NCBI GenBank assembly: GCA_949152435.1
Contig: OX424576.1
Span: forward strand, 142,049,070-142,113,069
Reading direction: 5' to 3'
From: Gastracanthus pulcherrimus
Lineage: Eukaryota > Arthropoda > Insecta > Hymenoptera > Pteromalidae
Length of the DNA: 64,000 nucleotides
This document shows positions 36,790 to 49,700 of this stretch, piece by piece. A program made the translations under genes and the position numbers. Under the pieces are notes generated by a model. The model did not search any database. It was not told the origin of the DNA and worked only from the letters and a program-made list of their open reading frames with translations. Position 1 is the first letter of the stretch, and every line of letters begins with the position of its first letter.

Positions 36790-39590
36790 TAAAAATAAAA
36801 ATTTCAAACGTAGAATGTAATTAAAATTATCCTTTTTATTTTTCTGAGAAAAATTTTATAATTTTGACTTACTACTTAAATCTTTAAATACTTGTTTGTT
36901 TTACACTCAAATATTGTTACAGATTTGTAAACATAGAAATTTGTAATTTTGTAATCGTTTATTGGAACGTTGATTGCTATTTTCTGTTAGATAAACAGAT
37001 GCTTTTAAAAAAAATTAAAAATCTGCATCACGAGTGATCAAAATCAGATGATTTTAAATTATACTAGAAATTTAGATATTAGAATATCACAATACATTTT
37101 AGTGATATGGACTAATATTTTACTTTCCTTTTACATATTGTAGCGTTTATTGAAGGTATAAATTCAGCGTATCAGTGTTTCAAGGAACTATTATGTCAAA
37201 TTAATCTTACATCATCAAATTATCAACAAATGTTAAACATCGTAAAACGATTTCGCAGAGCTTATGCTTTATTACTTTAATGGATGACTTATTCTGTCCT
37301 TTGGGATTTTCCAGTTAACAGTCGAAAGGGATAAAGTGACACAAGGTTTTCAAGCTTAACATTTTAGCTACAGTATACTTATTAAAGAAAGCAAATAAAT
37401 CAAATGTATAATTTTTATTGAATGAAGGTTTCTTTGCGAAGATATGCTCACGGAGAATCTCGTGCACTGCTATTATATTACGCAACTGGTATCGTTATGT
37501 TCCTACATAATACCATGTGAATTGTTATAGGTTATAAAAATAGTTAAGATATGTTATTTTTTTGTAAATTTTTAATTGTTTAATTAATTCATAGCAGAGT
37601 AATAAGATGATGATTTTATATGATAGTAACAACTATAAAACAAAATGTTCTTACGTGAAAAACATTTTTGAATATTAAGGCATAAGTTTCAACAATGCAG
37701 AATTTGTATGAAGTCTATTTAAAAATTTTACTCTTTACAAAACTTAAAATTATCCTTATAATTGACGTAGCAAATCGATATTTTGTTATTATTAAAAATA
37801 ATTGAAATGATACATTTTTTCCCTTTTTACACAAAACTATTGTTTTATACCGATTTACCTTCTAAAACCACGATATTTTTAGCGTTCGAACAACACAATT
37901 CCTTCATAAATAAATCCAAACTCTCTCAAATGAAAAACGCATCGAGATACCCGACAGCCAGCACGTATACGCGACATAAACAAATGCCTTAAAACGAGCC
38001 TCGTGATCGTGGCGAAGCAGCCAGGGAGAGAAAAAAAAGTCCGCAACCGAAGATCAAAGTAGTTGTCGTCGTCATCGTCCTCCCACTCGAAAGTCGCGAA
38101 CGCAGAGCACTGCAGGAAAAAAGGCACGCATGAACTCCCGAGAAAATGGCAGAGAGAGAAAAAAGACTGATGCGTAGTCTCCACCTATAGATCAATTGTT
38201 ATTCATTTGAATTCACGTCATTAATTAATATTTATCAGAATTAAGTGTAGAATATATTTTTCTAGATTTTAGATAATTTCAAAATATTGATTTTGAACTG
38301 AAATCGAACGTCTTTTTTCATTTTATAAAAACATTACATGTAAAATAATAATACTAATAATACTGTGATACTCTCTTATTCCTAAAAAATTTGAATTACA
38401 TTTAAATTAATTTTTTTATAGAGTATTCTAATGCATTAATATATAATAAAACGATATTAGATAAATATTAGGAAAATTTTGATATTATGATAGAAAATTA
38501 ACTATCAAAAGAGAATTTTCATTGCTTAATACTAGGTAACACTTTTCAAAAATAAAGATAACCGCACACATAATTCAACTGAAATTTGAAAAAAAACTAC
38601 ATTTAAACGAGCAAGTTTAAGATAATCGGTATTTAAAGAGAAATATAACACTAACTAATTCTCTTATTGAATGCTACGTCTTCACGCGATTGATATAATC
38701 CCTTATTAGAAAGTTTTGCTATTGTAATATATAACGTTTTTCAATTATAGGCGGATTTCCCGCATACTCACTGTAGTCTTATAACTGTCATGTGAGTGTT
38801 ATTCATCATTCAAAATTAAAGCGTGACTGATCAGGAGACAAGCCAGTGCTAAATTTAGAAATTCAAAGTAAATGTTTAGAAATCAAATACATTGTTTCCT
38901 TTTTCATTTTAACAGTTCAATTGTTTTTATGTAAAATACAAGAGGTATTTTTGGTGATTCGACATCAAACTTTCAGGAAATCTCCAAACCATGATTATTA
39001 TTTAAATGTTAGCAAATAAATTTTTAAAATAAGTTTAGGTGAACAATTTATTTATTATAAATTTTGGTCATATTATCGTTTGTTTTTAATTTGATGAATT
39101 TTAATAATATTATATTCACTCAGAGAATAATCCTGTTTTTATAGATTGAAAGAAAGAGTTAAGTCTGCTCATACAAAATTGCTCCTGTAATAGTGTGTAA
39201 TCTCAAAAAGAACACTTGGGTTGAGCTTTCAATATTTATGTTGATTATCTAAATTAAACACTGACTAGTGCCCTGAAAGTGTACATCGACTATCCGTGAA
39301 TATGTAATCTAAAAGAAAGTATTTATTAGTCCCCACAAGCCACTAACCCGTAACAAGAATGTAAGTGCGAATTCGCACCCTCAAATAAAACTAAAATTCT
39401 CGCACATAACTTGAAATTTTTTTGTCAAAATTTGAGTTGAAGCTAAGTAAAACACAGTTTCGAGCAAAACCTACATTCCCTCATACCACACTCATTTTCT
39501 TCCTCAGATTTTTACCAACGTGTTTCTTTGTCAAATTCCAGTGAGATTACTTAGTTCTTAATCACATCAATGAACGATACAATTTCTTCA
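36790..39590. other. AT-rich intergenic DNA, no gene seen
   Basis: A small CpG-containing patch lies at 37930-38190 (open frames on both strands, no family likeness) and a perfect palindrome GTGCGAATTCGCAC at 39365-39378. Nothing else is supported. Confidence 0.45.
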
Positions 39591-39928
39591 AATAAATAAA
39601 TGTATCTTAAAAAGAAAGAACACACGCCAATCTTAAGAAAGCTCGATACGTGGAGACGAAGCATTATCCGATCTACAGAGAAGAAGAGTCTCAGCATCCA
39701 CAAAGAATCTTTGCTTTCCTCTCTCGCGGTGCCGCCGCACTACTCGGCCTTCCACCTCTCCACCACCACCACCACCTCTCTCTCTCCCGCGCTTCACTTC
39801 CACCACCATCAGACTGGCCTGCTAGCAGACACACACACACACACACATACACGCCAGCCCTCGAGATCGCGCGCGAGCCGCGCTCGTTAGCATAATAACG
39901 CCCAGCCGGCTTCGCCGCGAAGTTAGTC

Positions 39929-40193
39929 AGTTGTCGGCACTTGGTTCCGATCGGTGTCTCTCGCACGGCTCTTAGTACACTGCACCACGGGGTTATTATA
40001 CTCGCGAGTATATAGCGCGCGCGCGGGCTCCACTGTACGCTAGTACCATATACACACGTAGCAGCAGTTTCGAAAGGAGGCAGGAGCATTCTCTAATATC
40101 ACCAGCAAGTTCAGCGGTGCCGATCTCCTTAGTGCTCGACTTTTCACGCGCGGAGTCTCTAGGAAGTTTCCGGTTTTTTGTTTGTTGAGTGAA
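39929..40193 (+). promoter_or_regulatory. Candidate promoter and first non-coding exon of the SLC5 gene
   Basis: A CpG-rich block (about 39640-40200) stands out from AT-rich surroundings. An arthropod initiator-like TCAGTT lies at 39927-39932 (start A at 39929), and a TATATA lies at 40010-40015 within gcgagtatatagcgc. A good donor, GAA|GTGAGTT, begins the intron at 40194, and the nearest strong acceptor before the ATG is at 43387. This gives a plausible 5' non-coding exon and a 3194-bp intron. There is no transcript evidence; the link to the gene is inferred from position and splice signals only. Confidence 0.35.
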
Positions 40194-42897
40194 GTGAGTT
40201 GTATGCATATACTGTATTTTGGGTTTTCTGATTATTTTTTCATTTTTTGTTTACTTTTGCTGGGAGATCGGTTGTGAAATGTATTAGGGTAATCGGGTTG
40301 ATCAAGTCGCGCGCTCGCGAATAGCGATCTAATGTTTTGGTACCTGTGAGAAAAATTATACAGCGAAATTTTAATGTTCCTTTTTGTACTGTGGGAAGAT
40401 ACTACATTTTCTGTAAGAATTCACATACCTGAATAGCAAGATTGCCATTTTAATAGTGAAAGTCAATATTCTGTTCACAATAAATATATAAATACTAAAT
40501 ACTTGCTTTTCTGTAAGAATTGGCCGCATCCATAATGAAATTTAATAATAATTTGGTAATTTTTATTATAAAGATATACATATGTAACGCTTGAAATGAC
40601 CTCTTTCATACATATAATTTGTAAAAATTATTTTAAAATCTGTTCTAATTCATCTTACCAACCAAATAATTTTCTGTAAGAATTTCCATATTTATAGTAA
40701 AAATATTCACTTCAAATATTTAATATTGATTTGGCGATTTTTCTATAAATATTTTAATGTCTGTAGAAAATTGAGTATGTCCCTAATGTACAAATAGAAA
40801 TAGTAGTTTTTTCTACACGATTTTTCTCAGTGTAATAAGAAATTTGTTGCTATTTCTGAAAAATACGCAATAGTCGCTATCAGTTTACAAGGATGTTCGT
40901 ACATTGTAAAAATTAACTTTGAGTAAACGATTTCTTTCTACGAAGTACTTTGCAGTATAACGATTTTATTTTTTATCTAAGACTACGAATCTAAATTATT
41001 AATTTCGTTTAAATGTAAATATTTAAACTATTCTAAATGATTTATAATAATTTATATTTATATTTATGTGTATAACATTTCGCGTTAATTAAGCCGATTA
41101 AAAAACTTTGAACTTAATAATAAATAGTGTGCCCGTTCGTGATGCTTCTTTGGTGAACACTATACGATTGAATCCGAAACCGGACTTAAATGTTCTTGGT
41201 CTCTCACGATAAACAACCTGTTCTGAAAATTTATTTTGTTATGTACTATTTATATTTTATCGAGTCAGTGTCTCATTTTATGGGAGATTTCCCTTTTTTT
41301 CAATCCTTAGAATTATTTAATTTTTAGAATTTTATCAAAATTGTCAATAAAAATACCGGCAAACTTTTTAAAATCATTGGAAACATACAAAATATAAAAT
41401 GAAGTGTATTTAGTCAAATAAATCGGTGACAACTTTCGATATGATAAAGGTGTCGTACATAATAGTAGCAGTCTTAGTTTTTTTATTACTCCGTACTTGT
41501 AGTTTTTTAATGCATTGACGTCAAGCACGATAACAGCTTATAAATTTTATATCAGATTGATCGATAATTTGGAAGTTGAACTGGAGACATCGTTAAAGTA
41601 ATTTAAAAATAAAGACTGACGTAGTTTTGTAATTAATTATGTAAAAATATTTGGTGTACAAGCGCTTTATTATACTCTTTCGAAGCTATAATTTTACTTT
41701 GAATATAACTGTTTTCAGTGTTTTCAAAGTTAAGGTGATAAATTTAAGAATTTATTTACAATACTGTGAGACAAATATATTGATGCAGAATCATACTTAA
41801 GTTTTTTCGATCTGTAAGCTTGTGCTTAACAAATTATGATCGAGTTTTTTTCTCTACCTTTGATTAATTTGCATAACTGGTTTTTATGTGAAGTTTTTTT
41901 GGTAAACACATATTTCATAAAGTATTTACTCATTGAAAAAGTTGAATCAGAACGTTCGTTGACATCGTAGAGTCATGTTATGCAATTGACTGCATAAAAT
42001 TTTCACTCATTAAGCAATGACAAATTCATTGTCGGCTGCTTCTCATATATTTTACGAAAATTCACGAAACTACTAGCGGTAGTGCAATCTTTACTCAACG
42101 TTCTCAAATAAATTTATGAAGAATAAAATTTATACATAAATACATGAGAAATTAACATAAATTAACGCATTTAATATACAATATTTTTGTTGCACATTTG
42201 ATATTGATTACTGTTTTCTATTAAGAAATAAAATAATATTTAATTATATGCATACATTCTTGTTCTTTGTTAATGATGTTTTTTCTTAGATAAAACCCTT
42301 TTTTATAATGTAACGGGAAATTGAAGGAGCGGCTTGTTTTGCTTCATATATAGCATTTACATAATCTCGCAACTTTTAATTCAATGTCTTCTCAGTGATA
42401 TTAAAATGTATAAGTAATGGAAATTATTAAGTCATTATAATATAAGCGGTAATTCTAGTTATCACAGCATATTTTAGCTTTGCATATTTAGTTAAAAATA
42501 TACTTATTTATTATTAATATCACTATTACACATTTGTTATTATTATTACTATTCCAAGATTCCATACTTACCGCCACGATAACAATAAGGACTTTCAAAA
42601 TAAAAGAAATAATGTTGCAAAACTTTTATAATAATGATTTAAAAATAAATAATTCGCAATATAGGTACTGATCCACAATAGAGTCCGTGACGGTACTTAG
42701 TTCATACAAAATTAGGACAATAGATATTTCTAAATTTTATCTTCTGTGAAGATGTACATGATCTTATATAATCATATCTAATCATATATAGTTATATATC
42801 GACACATATGAAGTGCGTTACATATACAAGCATACATGAAAATGTATCTGAACGTATATAATCATGTATGAGTGTATACAAAGTATTGTATTCTAGA
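40194..42897 (+). other. Probable 5' UTR intron of the SLC5 gene, AT-rich
   Basis: AT-rich DNA without a gene-like frame. CTGTAAGAATT-type words recur at about 40409, 40512 and 40674. The last 150 bases are TATA-rich (ATCATATATAGTTATATAT). Confidence 0.4.
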
Positions 42898-43178
42898 ATA
42901 TATCGACGGCTGAGCGAAAGAACCTGTTAAATTAAGTCGAGAGTATGTTAACTTAGATATCGGGTACAAAACGGCTACTTTAGTCAATTATTCCTCGCTT
43001 TTAGTTGTGTACTGGCAACTCTAAAAAAAATATGAGAACGAATATTTCCGCAAAAAAGTGCAATATTACTATTTTTTTATAATTGCCAATACACGACTTC
43101 TTCACGCGACATCCGAGTTAACCTCTTCTTTGAGCGCGCGCCGAGTTAACAACTTCTTCCGCTCAGCCGTCGATATAT
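42898..43178. mobile_element. 281-bp foldback MITE in the SLC5 leader intron
   Basis: ATATATCGACGGCTGAGCG at 42898 is repeated inverted, ending at 43178 (cgctcagccgtcgatatat). The pairing continues with GAAAGAA/TTCTTCC and a GTTAA-rich stretch, and inner words TGTACTGGCAACTCTAAAAA and its partner (ttataattgccaatacacga). It lies 242 bp before the SLC5 start codon. No coding frame. Confidence 0.7.
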
Positions 43179-43387
43179 GAATATATACACCAATAAGTAC
43201 TAAATCATATATGAATATATACACTTTTCTTTGTGCAACAAAAAGAATCCGCCAGAGTAACACACCGGCATTTCAAACCCCCAAAAATCTCTCAACCATC
43301 AAGCCCACAATCCATATAAAATTCATCCTCTCTTCCGTACAAAAGATCTTAACAAGCACCCCCGTTTCCCTCTCTCTCTGTCCACAG

Positions 43388-43419
43388 CCAGCGGAGTCTC
43401 GAACTACCTCGACGCGGCA
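43388..43419 (+). other. 5' untranslated part of the first coding exon, with strong splice acceptor
   Basis: A pyrimidine tract (gtttccctctctctctgtcc) followed by ACAG ends at 43387, 32 bases before the ATG. This is a textbook acceptor and implies that the ATG exon is spliced to an upstream leader exon. Confidence 0.6.
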
Positions 43420-43775
43420 ATGGAGTCCTCCTCGTTGGTAGTCGACTATCTCGTCTTCATCGCTTTCATCGCGGTGTCCTTCGTGATCCCCCTCTGGGGC
43501 AAGTTCCGCGCGCGCAAAAAGACCGAGACCAAGGCCGACTACGTGTTCGCCACGGGCTCGAGCGTCTCGATGGGCGCCATGATGCTGTCCATAGCGCGGG
43601 GCACCCTCGGCGTCCGGTCCTTCCTCGGCTATCCCTCCGAGCTCTACTACAGGGGCAGCGCCATGTGGGAGACCCTCTACGGCATGCTGCTCGCCTATCC
43701 GATCGTCTGCTTCGTCTTCGTGCCGGTCTACTACAGCCTGGGAATCACGTCCGTCTATCAGTACCTGGACATGAG
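43420..43775 (+). CDS. SLC5 transporter coding exon 1 (residues 1-118 and part of 119)
   Basis: Start ATG at 43420 sits in a good context (gcaATGg) and is followed by an N-terminal hydrophobic segment (8-27), a basic cytosolic loop (28-38, rich in K and R) and the conserved S-x-G-A-M-M-L-S-x-A-R-G stretch (50-61). A membrane segment at 83-107 and the Y-Q-Y-L-D-M-R motif end the exon. The donor is AG|GTGAGC at 43776, splitting an Arg codon after two bases. No earlier in-frame ATG is needed because a splice acceptor lies only 33 bp upstream. Confidence 0.93.
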
Positions 43776-46700
43776 GTGAGCGACATTTTTCTATACTATA
43801 TAGTCTGTGTAGGTGTTCGTGCGCGGTATGTCTGTGTTTTCCTGTTAGGAGGGTTCAAGGTGAAATTCCAGGTGGATATCCGATTTAAAGTGCATATGTA
43901 TTCCGTGGGGAAGTGTCACGTGGAGTTTCGTTTGATATATTTGGATTACGTTGAAAAATAATTTACTTACCTTCTTGGAGGAGAAGTTTCTCATCTTTTG
44001 CAATGTATTCATGTGGATTTTCACGTCGATTATCGCAAAAAAGGTATAAATGGATAAGCTTTATGGTTGATTAGGTTGGAATATTGATTGCATTCACAAG
44101 GATAATTCACGATTTGTAGAAATCGTATTTTGATCTTGTTTCGATAAGTGCTTTTCCTACCTAGAGAGTCTAATATTACATATATTAGTAATGTCTAATA
44201 TATATGTTCGATTGGCGGTTCAGAGGCGAAAAGTAACGATGTAATAGTAGTACTCATCTGACGGGGAGTGAACACAATTTCAGGTAACCGGAAATTCTTG
44301 GATTTATGATTTTACATTGACAAAATATGTGCATTTAAAAATTTTATCATAATTCTTCAAACATTAAGGAAAATTCTTTACTAGAACACATTAAGAATTA
44401 TAGTCCGAAAATTCTTATTTTCTCTAATCACCCAGCCTGCATTGTTCTGACAAGGTGAGTATCAGGTGTTTGGATCACAGATGTGAATAATACTCTAAGA
44501 GCTCGTTTTCTGATGCCAAATAATGAAGCAAATCGATAATTATTCATTCTAACGCTTTTTGTCTCTTAAAATATGCATTTATCTTTATACATATAATGTA
44601 TATTATTCGTATATTAAAATCGATGAATATAGATATACACTTTATTCATAAAACCGATAAAGATAGATAAATATACCAAAAATCAAGGAGTATTAGGATG
44701 AATAACCACTGATTTGCTTCATTATTTTGTATCAGGGGACAGCACCCAGAGTTTTACCCAAATCCGTAATCCACAGAGCTGATATTCTCCGCGTCAGTCC
44801 TAATAAAGTTTAGCGGCAATCACTATCGATAATGAGGCTTTCAGAGGTACTTTCTGATACTTTAAAAAAGTTCAGAGCCCGTACCATCATAGATTCACTC
44901 TTTAATCAGCTAAGAGTAATTGTTAATTAATCTTTATTTTCACGATAACAAGCTTTATTAAGAACATTAAATTTATCTATTCAGATTTAAGAATAATAAA
45001 TAATTTGGTTTAGTCACTTAACATACACTTTTTGAAGTACGATATTAATCTATTTATATGTACGCGAAAAATGCATGACAATTACTTAAGAGTTGGAAAT
45101 TCTTGATTTTGTATGCACTTTCCTAAGCTTTATTTTTCGTTTTCTTCTGGGCTTTATTTTTAAATATTAAAAACAACTTTAAATGCTCATAAAAATCTGT
45201 TACCTAAATGTCATAGACTGTCCTTGAGAAATATATATTTAGTAAGATCAACTAAATATGAATTAAATATAATTTGTTAGTTAGTATTATTTTTTCATTT
45301 AGTAATGGGTAAAACTAATTTTTTAATAAACATTTATTAAACACCAACATTGAATCCCCTCTTCCGATTGTCTATCTTTGTTACACGTGTTGTACTAGAC
45401 ATGTATACTCAATTTAATACAAATAATCCTTGAATTAAAGAATATTTATTTTATGTCTTCAGTGGACCTTCCGAATAATGTCGATAGTACATTTCGCAGT
45501 AATTACTCCCATAATATTTTTCATCAAATCTAAAATGCTAACATGTCATTCCAGAGCAATAGCCACGATCAAATACGATCAAATAGCTAAATGAATTAAT
45601 TTGTTCATAGTAAAACTACCAACCATTTACATTTTTTAGCTACTACCAAATCTTAGTATAAAAAACAATCATTACAGTTATAATAACTAAATACTTATTA
45701 ACTAAGCGCGAGAACAACCATTTCTACTATCAATACTTTTCTCAGTGTAACGTTCGGCATTCTCGACGACCACAGTCAGGAGACTGGACTGATAATGCGC
45801 GTGGGGGATGCGCCATAGAGATAAGGGCCGGTTTCTTTTGGTTCTTTTTGTTTGTTTTATGCTGCGGCTCGGGGAGTAGTTGCGCGGAGGCGTGTGCCGA
45901 GGGCTTATCGGTGAATTGCCTGGATAAGTTTTGATAATTCTCTGCGGACGACATTTACCTTTTCACGGCGTTGCTTGGCATTCTATGGCGCTAATAAATA
46001 AAATCTTTATCAAAATTTTAAATGGTTACTCGGCACCTTTTATCAGAGTGTCTATAATTATAAATTATAACTTTGAACACAATTGATAAGTTATTATATT
46101 TTTGCTTACTAATTTTGTTAACATTTCTGAATACAAGTAAGTAGTATGCTCTTACTTATATATTAACGCGGCAAAAACCTACGCTCTTTATTTATAAGAT
46201 CGTAATCACAGTTTCTATTTAAATTCTATTTAAAGCGCGAGCAGCAAAAATTATCCTAAAAAGAAATCTTAAAATATTTCGCTTCGCGGAAAATCTGAAG
46301 TGCAGTACGTGCGCAAATGGCCGCTGTAAAATAATAAACGGTAGTAAAAGTGTATCCTAAATAAGCAAAAACTGTGTATGTCAAAGCAACAAAAGCCGTC
46401 CATCTCTGCTCGTCCGTGAAGCGATATGACGTCTATCGAGGTTCTTTACTCTACTCTCATTTTTCTATACATCACTGTTCATGGCAGTTCGGCTCGGTTC
46501 TTTGATCTCTCTTCATTCTGACCTTCTTTTTCTGTCCTCATAGGCCGAAGAAAATGATTAGTTGAATCAGCTGGAAAGGTCTTTGTTCAATAAAATGCAT
46601 CGACAGGAAAAAAACTAAATCATATTTTCTTGCAACTACAACGATTATGAAACGAATTTTTATTGAAATTGTTTGATAATTTCAATCGGCAAAAAATTAT

Positions 46701-49700
46701 TCAATTTATTTCTTTATCTTGTTATTTAATAAGTTTTTGCGATGGTTATTTGATGTTCATGTTATCTAAGTTCTGTTATCTTGCTCGGAAGATTTCTTCA
46801 TCTTACTACTTCCGAAATGTTGTGATAGAATTGCACTCTTTTATCAATTACATTCTTTGGTAATTTTCTCCTTTTTTATGGATTTTTATTACTTTTAGAT
46901 GAATCAAGAGTTTTCCCTTTTATTACATTTTTCTATTTTCTTTACTTTGCCATCTTATATACTTCTTCGCATATTTGCTCTGAATTCTCTCGACTCTCTC
47001 ATTTACGTATTCCAGGTCTTCTTTATCTCACTATGCACAGACGTCATGATAAAAGTTGTAAATCCTTATTATCAGCACCCCATGCGAAAACTTTCATTCG
47101 TCAGTAAAGTGTGATATATCAGAACCATGGCACAAGAATAAAAACATAAAAATATTCCATTTTATATAGTGTTTAAAATTGGTTCTATTTATTAAAAGGG
47201 ACTACATCATTATTATTTATAACACTTAATTAAGGAAGTTTTATAAAATGTATTGTTAATATTAATTTCATTAAAACTTAAATACATTTGTGTCTGAATC
47301 TAAATTTTTAATAAAATTTACCATTTACAATACTGATGTCCAAAAAATATTAAATAGTTAAGTAAATATATAGTAACTTAATAAAACTGTATTTCTATAT
47401 GTTTAAAACTTTACGTTAAACGTCATCAACAACAAAATCTAACCATAGATAAAATATTTTCAAAAATGTAAACATACTAATAATCCATCCTTCTTTAAAT
47501 TCAACTTCCAAAAATGTCTTTTCAGGTTTTGAAAGAGAGTTATTTCTTCTAAAAATATTTTGATAAATGATAACAATTAATTGGTTTTTTCCTCAAGTCC
47601 TGAAAACACTTTAGTCACGTAAGGATTGTTTCTCTTTCTTGCATGTATCACCTTTCGTGCACGATTAGAATGATTTCATTGTATTGCATTTAACAGCAAG
47701 ACATTCTGTTAAAGATAGGAGTAATATATATGCTTTTAAATTCAGCTTTTTAAGTAAAATTATTTAAAACAATAATAAATTTATGAAATTTTTGATTATG
47801 TTACCTTCTTAAAAATGAGTATAAGTTTTTAATGAAATATAGTTAAAATAATTACAAACAAGATGAACTATTGTTAAATATACGGCATTTCCTCATCTTC
47901 TATTGAAAATACATACAAGGCTTTCTTTTTAAGAAAGCAAAATACATTCTTTCAATTTTAGAAAATTACCATGCTTCAAGACTAAACATATTATTTTCAA
48001 TTTGAACACGTAAAAACAATTTCTGAAAGTAGAAAAATAACTACAAAAACGTGTTTTAACTGCCATACATTGTTCTTCAAGCTATGTCATCATAACGCTG
48101 CCACGTTTGCACTAATTTTAAGACTTCCGCGATGTTGTAGCTTCTTCAATATAATGACTCTACGTATGTTTAAAATATAGAAACTAGAAAGGAAACTTTT
48201 CGACATTTGTAAGTTTATTTTCTAAGAACTTTGTTAAGAACTTATTTCATATTATTTGTACGTAGATAATAACAAATTTTAATATGGCAGTTTCATTTGT
48301 CAACTACACCTGATGGAAATAATTTCGCTATTGTAAAAACAGCAACAACTTCAAGCCTTATCAGGCTCTATCCATTCGACGCTTGCATGAAACCTTTAAT
48401 ACTTTTTTTAGTAAACAATATCTTAATTTTACTTTAAAGAGTGTATAAACGTTTCAAAACTACTAAGCAGTGGAGTAAGAATATAAAAAGTTATTGCAAC
48501 AACGAGCCATAGAAATGTTTTTAATTCATTATTTGTCACTTAGAAAATTTATTTTTTATTTTTTATCTAACCAAGTTATATTGAAACTAATGGAATATCG
48601 TCTTAATATTTAAACTTTTAATAATTTTTAAATATATGATTTTACTTCAAAATAATATATAGATATATAGATATAAGAGAATCAAAAGCTTTAAATTTAA
48701 AATTACAATTTTAAAATTCAAGACACAATTCTACTAAAAAATGATTTCCTAGCTACTCAACTATTAGAGAAGCTACTTTTCAAAACTGCAATGTGCCACA
48801 CTTGTCGTAATTAGTATTATGAATAACGACATGTAAAAAGAGATAAACGCATCTCTACACTTACACGAGTTGTATTTCTAAGGTGCAGAACTGCTGAACT
48901 CTTTGCTGAAATCTTTTGACCTCTTCTCAACCCTTTTGAGCTTTTTCGTGAACCTTCCAAGTATACGTAGTTGCATGCAAAAAAAAGTCTCTGTACGTGT
49001 TGCTTCGCCCTCGGGTACACATCTGCAAGAAACACGTTTCTCCTTTCGTGTTTTTCTTTTTGGAAGCTAAAAGTCGTACTTTTTTGTGGGTCTCTTGATT
49101 TCCTAGCTGAGATTTAAAAGTTAATTACTTTTTGCGTAAATCATTTGTTAGTGAATTTGTAAATCATTATTTTGTTATCGTAATTCCTTTATCTCTAAAT
49201 ATTATAATTTTACGTTTGATTTTGACCTAAAAAATTAACAAAATGAATACTTTATTCTGACAAAGTATTTTAATTACTGATATGTTAAGTACAGTATAAG
49301 AAGCAGGAGGAAAATGGAGATACATACATCAGCATTTAAAATGATTTCCTTTTCTGACATATTACTATGAAATTTATACAAATATATGGAATATACGTAT
49401 TTTGTACCGTTATAGATTATTTGTATTTTACAATAAAAATTTGATGTATAATTAAAATTAATAATCTTATAAATTTCTAACACAAATAAATCTATATTTT
49501 ATTACTTAGGCAAATCATGCATTTAATTATAGTATATTGAATTAGTTTTCCTTTCCAGAATCTGACGGTTTTCAATGAATACGTTTAAATATAGTGCAAT
49601 ATCAACGAATTTACCGTTATTTGTGTATCACAATTTCGAAACGATAACGTGACTTCGAGATTTGAACACTTTAATGGTACTTTAATGATTTAAGTTGCCA

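Noticed and set aside
45742..45954. 70-codon - strand frame in SLC5 intron 1
   Set aside because: No homology recognised and no splice partners; the mild GC enrichment explains the open frame.
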